The notes beneath the pieces are model-generated. The model ran no database searches, had not been told where the DNA came from, and saw only the letters and a list, made by a program, of their open reading frames with translations. Made by a program: the position numbers and the translations under genes. Shown in pieces: positions 60,756 through 64,000 of a DNA stretch of 64,000 bases. Source of the stretch: Ideonella sp. (lineage in GTDB: Bacteria > Pseudomonadota > Gammaproteobacteria > Burkholderiales > Burkholderiaceae_C); contig JADKIA010000003.1 of the NCBI GenBank assembly GCA_016721465.1, positions 1-64,000 on the forward strand. Reading direction: 5' to 3'. Position 1 is the first letter of the stretch. Each line of letters starts with the position of its first letter.

Positions 60756-60866
60756 GCCTAACGTTCGAGGTAACCGGCACGGAACGGCAGGACAGCGCTG
60801 GGCCAGAATGAAATGAGGCCCAGCGGTGGCATGCCGTGGAGTGTCCGGTTGACTGAGGGGTTAGGC
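60756..60866 (-). other. attC site, family G (111 nt)
   Basis: Twin of the site at 44579, with a family-A-like apex. Belongs to the 60868 gene. Confidence 0.9.
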
Positions 60867-60867
60867 T

Positions 60868-61284
60868 TCACTTTTGCTCTCGGGCAACTGACTGGATGCC
60901 GCTATTGAGCATTAGAAGAAAGTCTTCGCTCACCGATTGCACACCTGTGCTCTGGTAGATGTACCGCCACTTCCTGAAGGTATTTGCGACGGCCTTGAGG
61001 TTCGCCTCGAAGCTCTCCGCTTCGACTTCCGAGCGCTCAATGACGGCAACCTGCGTCGCGTGATTGAGCTTCTTGAACAGGACCTTCAAGTCATGTCCGT
61101 CTTCGTGTTTGGACTCCGCCAGTAGTAGGCTCTTTAGACCCAGTTCGGCCGCGAACGCGAGGCAAACGATGCCCGGGACAACAGCAGATCGCGGCGCGGC
61201 ACCTTCGGACAAACCATTGCCGGTGCACAGGTGATGCGCGCGAAGGAATGAACGCGATAGCTGCAACGGTGCCTTCGGATGCAT
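60868..61284 (-). CDS. HEPN-superfamily-like protein
   Basis: 138 residues. Helical pattern PGIVCLAFAAELGLKSLLLAE, then HEDGHDLKVLFKKLNHAT, then the final helix NTFRKWRYIYQSTG. The arrangement ElxxKxLL ... GHdL..Lf..L ... RYxYe is that of a HEPN-like family often found beside nucleotidyltransferases and defence genes. No partner gene is in this cassette. Confidence 0.68.
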   Translation of the reverse strand: MHPKAPLQLSRSFLRAHHLCTGNGLSEGAAPRSAVVPGIVCLAFAAELGLKSLLLAESKHEDGHDLKVLFKKLNHATQVAVIERSEVEAESFEANLKAVANTFRKWRYIYQSTGVQSVSEDFLLMLNSGIQSVAREQK

Positions 61285-61289
61285 GTGAA

Positions 61290-61400
61290 GCCTAACGTGG
61301 AAATTGAGCTGCCCGGAGCAGCGTGGTGCGTTTGGCCCAGAATGAAATGAAGGCCAAATGCGCCACGCTGTGGAGGGTCAGCTCGAATGACGGGTTAGGC
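61290..61400 (-). other. attC site, family A
   Basis: 111 nt with GTGGAAATTG and ATGAAATGAAGG. Belongs to repeat body 25. Confidence 0.93.
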
Positions 61401-61739
61401 AGCGGCTGGCCTGGGCGATGAATTGCCGCAGAAGCAATATGAGCCTTGAACATGGCTATGAGGTTGCCAGCATCGGATGCGGTTGGCAATGGCTTGTGCT
61501 CTAGGAAGGGATGGGCCTTGAATGCAGAAGTGGAAGTGGCCCGAATGAGCCAAATGTCTTGGCGTTGGCGAACCACGGAGCTTCTTATATTGCCCTGGCG
61601 AGATGACGGTGGCGGCGCAGCTGACAATTCCAGCCCAGCGAGCGCGCCGGATCGCGAGCCAGACAGCGCTGCAAAGTAGGCGACCTCAGGATTTGAGCGC
61701 ACAAACCTTGGCCCGCAATGTATTCGGCTGTTGGCCGCT
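61401..61739 (-). repeat. Non-coding repeat cassette body, copy 25 (339 bp)
   Basis: Rightmost copy. The hairpin is broken on one side (GCATCGGATGCGGTTGGCAATG), the only copy where the stem is clearly lost. Confidence 0.92.
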
Positions 61740-61871
61740 GCCTAACGTTGGAATTGAGCTGCCCGCTGCGGCGTGGCGCCTTGGCTGACCAAGGGGATAC
61801 TGCGCGAAGCGCACCCCTTGGGCAGGCGAGGTGCCATGCCGTAGCGGGTCAGCTCGAATGACGGGTTAGGC
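61740..61871 (-). other. attC site, family D variant (132 nt)
   Basis: Near twin of the site at 35655, with GATACTGCGCGAAGCGCACC. Belongs to the 61866/61990 cassette. Confidence 0.92.
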
Positions 61872-61964
61872 CTCGCCGAGCAGCACCGCCTTCGAATACT
61901 GAAAAGCTCCTTGCGAGGACTCTGCTTTTGCATTTTCTCTTGGTCCTTTCGAGATGCCGAACAT
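61866..61964 (-). CDS. Candidate 32-residue peptide
   Basis: Short ORF MFGISKGPRENAKAESSQGAF, ending EA with the TAA of R'' as do many true cassette genes. It lies 25 nt downstream of the 61990 gene in the same cassette and has no strong ribosome-binding site. It is hydrophilic with no membrane segment. Could be a real small protein, or an accidental frame next to the attC. Confidence 0.3.
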   Translation of the reverse strand: MFGISKGPRENAKAESSQGAFQYSKAVLLGEA

Positions 61965-61989
61965 GCGAACTCGCTTGTGAAGATTGCGC

Positions 61990-62253
61990 TCACCTTCGAT
62001 TTCTTGGGTGTTCGGAGGCCTTGCGCTCGTTGCCATGCTTGTAGTTCCCAGTCACACGAGCCATCAGTTGCTGCGCTTCAGCGCTGCCTTCAACTCCAGC
62101 TTCTTGCTTGAAGTCCTCGGCGTCGTTGCCGCGCAGTGTCGAGGCCAGGCGTCCAAGATGATAGATCTCGACTTCGCCGTTCTTTCGGACCCGATATGTG
62201 AATCCGAGATCGTGTGCTTCGGGCGGACGTTTCATTTGTGGGCGCGTCGACAT
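61990..62253 (-). CDS. Small basic conserved protein
   Basis: 87 residues from MSTRPQMKRPPEAHDLGFTY (a second Met at residue 7). The core DLGFTYRVRKNGEVEIYHLGRLASTLRG is a compact beta-rich segment, and LMARVTGNYKHGNERKASEHPRNRR a basic C-terminus, so nucleic-acid binding is possible. I associate the pattern with a widespread small protein of unknown function. Start 22 nt from the attC core. Confidence 0.7.
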   Translation of the reverse strand: MSTRPQMKRPPEAHDLGFTYRVRKNGEVEIYHLGRLASTLRGNDAEDFKQEAGVEGSAEAQQLMARVTGNYKHGNERKASEHPRNRR

Positions 62254-62274
62254 CGGGGCGTTGTGTTTCGCGAG

Positions 62275-62403
62275 GCCTAACGTTCGAATTGAGGCGCCGC
62301 CAACAGCGGGCCGCCCCACGCGGGCAAGGCAGAATGAGCGAAGCCAGACTTGCCCGCGTGGGGCGGCCCGCTGTTGGAGGTCGCCTCGAATGAGGGGTTA
62401 GGC
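62275..62403 (-). other. attC site, distinct type (129 nt)
   Basis: Arm GTTCGAATTGAGGCGCC; long GC stem CGGGCCGCCCCACGCGGGCA paired with its complement. Belongs to the two-gene cassette at 62424. Confidence 0.92.
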
Positions 62404-62423
62404 CTCGGCGCTCGTGGCATGAG

Positions 62424-63146
62424 CTAACGAGAAGCTGACGCGCCTGAAAACTGCTCAACCAAAGCGGACAAGGTATCGTTCAGCCTGAGCCCGGATAGGG
62501 AGTGACTTACCTCCTCGAGGCTCTTTCTCCACGCTACGCCTGTTCTGGGGTTGTAGAGACCAATGTCTTGGAATGAGAGCGTACCTTTGGCGTACGCGAG
62601 TGCCGTGTAGGTTAGTAGTTGCCGAAGATCCACCACTCGAAAGGCCCTGTCTCCCGCTTTGACTTCATAGAGACAAGAGCCCTCTATTAGGTCTCCTTCG
62701 CATTCAGAGATAAGGCCGCATCCGCTGAACCTTGGCCGAAGCGTCGTGGGTTCGATTCCACGAAAGTAGTGGAGAAGACGAAGTACTAGGTTGCCGGCCT
62801 CCTTTCGGCACTCGTGGTCGACATCCTTAGGGATCAACGGCGGAGCGGATGAAAAACGTCCCACGTACGTGATCGATTCTGGCAGTTGCTCATCAATTGC
62901 GGTAAGGACATTACTCCGATTAACTGGTTTCGGCTTGCTATGCAACGAGCAGAAAGCTCGAAATGCGGTTTCGTTCACCACAGCACGCATGCCCTTCGGT
63001 GCCTTCGGCGCCAACGGAGGGGCGATTCTGTCAACAATCAGATTCTCGACGGTCCAGAATCCATCCGCCAGCGGAGTGATTCCGTGCCAAGCGGAAGAAT
63101 AGTGTGTGGCGAACTGGTGTTCGGAGATCACAGTGGCACCCTCCAA
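62424..63146 (-). CDS. PD-(D/E)XK-like nuclease candidate
   Basis: 240 residues. The C-terminal half contains GLISECEGDLIEGSCLYEVKAGDRAFRVVDLRQLLTYTALAY (split): a D-x8-E-x-K arrangement (GDLI then YEVKAG, Lys at about 166) followed by a helix with DLRQLLTY, as in PD-(D/E)XK nucleases with the QxxxY helix. The N-terminus (MEGATVISEHQFATHYSSAWH) is unknown. It overlaps the upstream gene by 19 bp and so is probably co-translated with it. Confidence 0.72.
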   Translation of the reverse strand: MEGATVISEHQFATHYSSAWHGITPLADGFWTVENLIVDRIAPPLAPKAPKGMRAVVNETAFRAFCSLHSKPKPVNRSNVLTAIDEQLPESITYVGRFSSAPPLIPKDVDHECRKEAGNLVLRLLHYFRGIEPTTLRPRFSGCGLISECEGDLIEGSCLYEVKAGDRAFRVVDLRQLLTYTALAYAKGTLSFQDIGLYNPRTGVAWRKSLEEVSHSLSGLRLNDTLSALVEQFSGASASR

Positions 63147-64000
63147 TTTGCCCCTTGCTTCTGCTTGCTCTCCGCTGCCCAGTCCAACACGAGTCTGTCA
63201 AATTGACTCTGCTCATCTCGAATCGAGTCTCGCCAATGCTTTCCCTCATCGCCCAAGGTGTAGGAGGCAACTAAGAGCGCACGTCGCTCCCACCCAGTAA
63301 GTGTCGCAAAGGAGTTTCTGCAGTTCGATAGCCAATAGTCGGCGCGGCGATACGCCATAAGTACGATGAGATCGCGGCGGATCATCATGCTCGATGTTCT
63401 CTTGTAAAGTGCGGCGAAGAGAAGCTCCGTCTCTTCCGAACCGTCCGTAGCAAGGACTCTTATGGCATAGGCTAGATTTGCCGGAACCTGCGTGATGTAC
63501 GAGTCGCTGGCGATCAGTTGTCGTAGCGCTGAGTACAGTGCGATCTGTACTTCAGGCTTGAGATTCGGCAAGAGCGACCGACAAAGCTGCATCACTGAGG
63601 GAAAGATCGGGTATAGCAAGTCGAGGCTGTCGAGCATTGACCGCATGGCATCGTTCTGGGCGGGCGCCTGCAGCAGCTTGATGGCTGCCACCAATCGTCT
63701 AGTTAATCCTTCATCAATTCTGCTTTTTGCAAGCTCCCGACCCAACATGCCAACAATATCGAACTTGCTAAGTTCCTCGGCCAATGCCTCGTAGTCTTCG
63801 GTGGCGGTAGGAGAATATGGGTCGTAGTGGATTCTAAGTCGCCTGAATGTTCGCGCTTGGGAGTCGTCTGTTGATTCGCCATCCGGCGAATCGGCGAAGT
63901 CAGAAGTTGCCAGGAACTCGGCTGAAGTAAGAATCCTTGTCTTGGCCTTTTGAAGCGAGAGTCCCTCATTGGTCAAAAGCAGTTCGTTTAGACGAATTAG
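63128..64000 (-). CDS. C-terminal part of a probable reverse transcriptase (partial)
   Basis: The frame is open to the window edge; 290 codons are visible. It begins IRLNELLLTNEGLSLQKAKTRI, matching the end of an RT palm/thumb (motif 6-like L-x-L-x3-KT-x-I), followed by HYDPYSPTATEDYEALAEEL, GRELAKSRIDEGLTRRLV and a helical repeat region to NWRVPL. This pattern matches C-terminal alpha-repeat regions of non-retron, defence-type RTs. The YxDD core would lie beyond position 64000, so the assignment is from memory and unproven here. Partner: the nuclease-like gene at 62424. Confidence 0.65.
   Translation of the reverse strand, partial: LIRLNELLLTNEGLSLQKAKTRILTSAEFLATSDFADSPDGESTDDSQARTFRRLRIHYDPYSPTATEDYEALAEELSKFDIVGMLGRELAKSRIDEGLTRRLVAAIKLLQAPAQNDAMRSMLDSLDLLYPIFPSVMQLCRSLLPNLKPEVQIALYSALRQLIASDSYITQVPANLAYAIRVLATDGSEETELLFAALYKRTSSMMIRRDLIVLMAYRRADYWLSNCRNSFATLTGWERRALLVASYTLGDEGKHWRDSIRDEQSQFDRLVLDWAAESKQKQGANWRVPL

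Noticed and set aside
1..64000. Integron integrase gene, attI site or Pc promoter
   Set aside because: No tyrosine recombinase pattern (R..HxxR..Y) was seen in any frame; the array start must lie outside the window.
1..64000. tRNA, rRNA or housekeeping genes to anchor taxonomy
   Set aside because: None recognised by eye on either strand, so the taxonomic placement is only a suggestion.

Overview
The window is one stretch of a large chromosomal (sedentary) integron cassette array. I count 90 attC recombination sites, about one per 700 bases; 87 are uninterrupted and 3 are split by insertion sequences. The only larger spacings hold multi-gene cassettes or IS copies. In nearly every attC the arm at the right-hand end (plus coordinates) carries the extra C in L'' and the 5-6 nt spacer expected next to R''. 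The recombining orientation is therefore minus, and every recognisable cassette gene also lies on the minus strand, usually ending in or just before the R'' core (GCCTAAC supplies the TAA). A cassette here consists of a gene plus the attC on its left. No integrase gene, attI or Pc promoter is visible, so the array start lies outside the window. Moderately high GC, frequent GTG/TTG starts and the IS families suggest a proteobacterium, most likely a betaproteobacterium (Burkholderiales-like). That is inference, because no housekeeping gene is present.

attC families used below: A = 111 nt, left arm GTGGGAATTGAGCTG; B = 126-132 nt, GTTCGAGCTAACTCG; C = 126-129 nt, GTTCGAGCTAAGCGGG; D = GTTGGAATTGAGCTGCTCG or CCCG; E = GTTCGCGGTGAGCTG; F = GAGGTGAGGCGC types (69-114 nt); G = GAGGTAACCGG or GAGCTAACCGG types.

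Layout. 1-1163: IS5-family copy 1. 1164-12071: single-gene cassettes (GNATs, cupin, HugZ-like, DUF1801, secreted proteins) and a two-gene DUF262/HEPN cassette. 12073-14712: an AP2-HNH endonuclease gene split by a 1645-bp IS. 14846-18800: membrane-anchored HEPN-like protein, BrnT/BrnA toxin-antitoxin pair, lipoprotein and a tandemly duplicated membrane-protein cassette. 18806-35000: dominated by a 339-bp non-coding cassette body repeated again and again, with IS copies 2-4. 35000-62400: mixed single-gene cassettes with further repeat copies and IS copy 5. 62424-64000: a two-gene cassette with a PD-(D/E)XK-like protein and the C-terminal part of a probable reverse transcriptase.

The strongest novelty is the 25-copy, fixed-length (339 + 111 = 450 bp) non-coding cassette family. 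It makes up more than a quarter of the array's cassettes, shows no codon-position bias in its substitutions, carries a conserved hairpin and ends in inverted repeats that continue the attC stem. The array also holds several plausible defence cassettes (DUF262+HEPN, AP2-HNH, winged-helix/TIR-like, RT+nuclease, stand-alone HEPN proteins, BrnTA). The genes do not form a pathway. They are independent accessory modules (8 GNAT acetyltransferases, 4 cupins, thioesterase, GST, MBL hydrolase, protease and others) kept as a reservoir.
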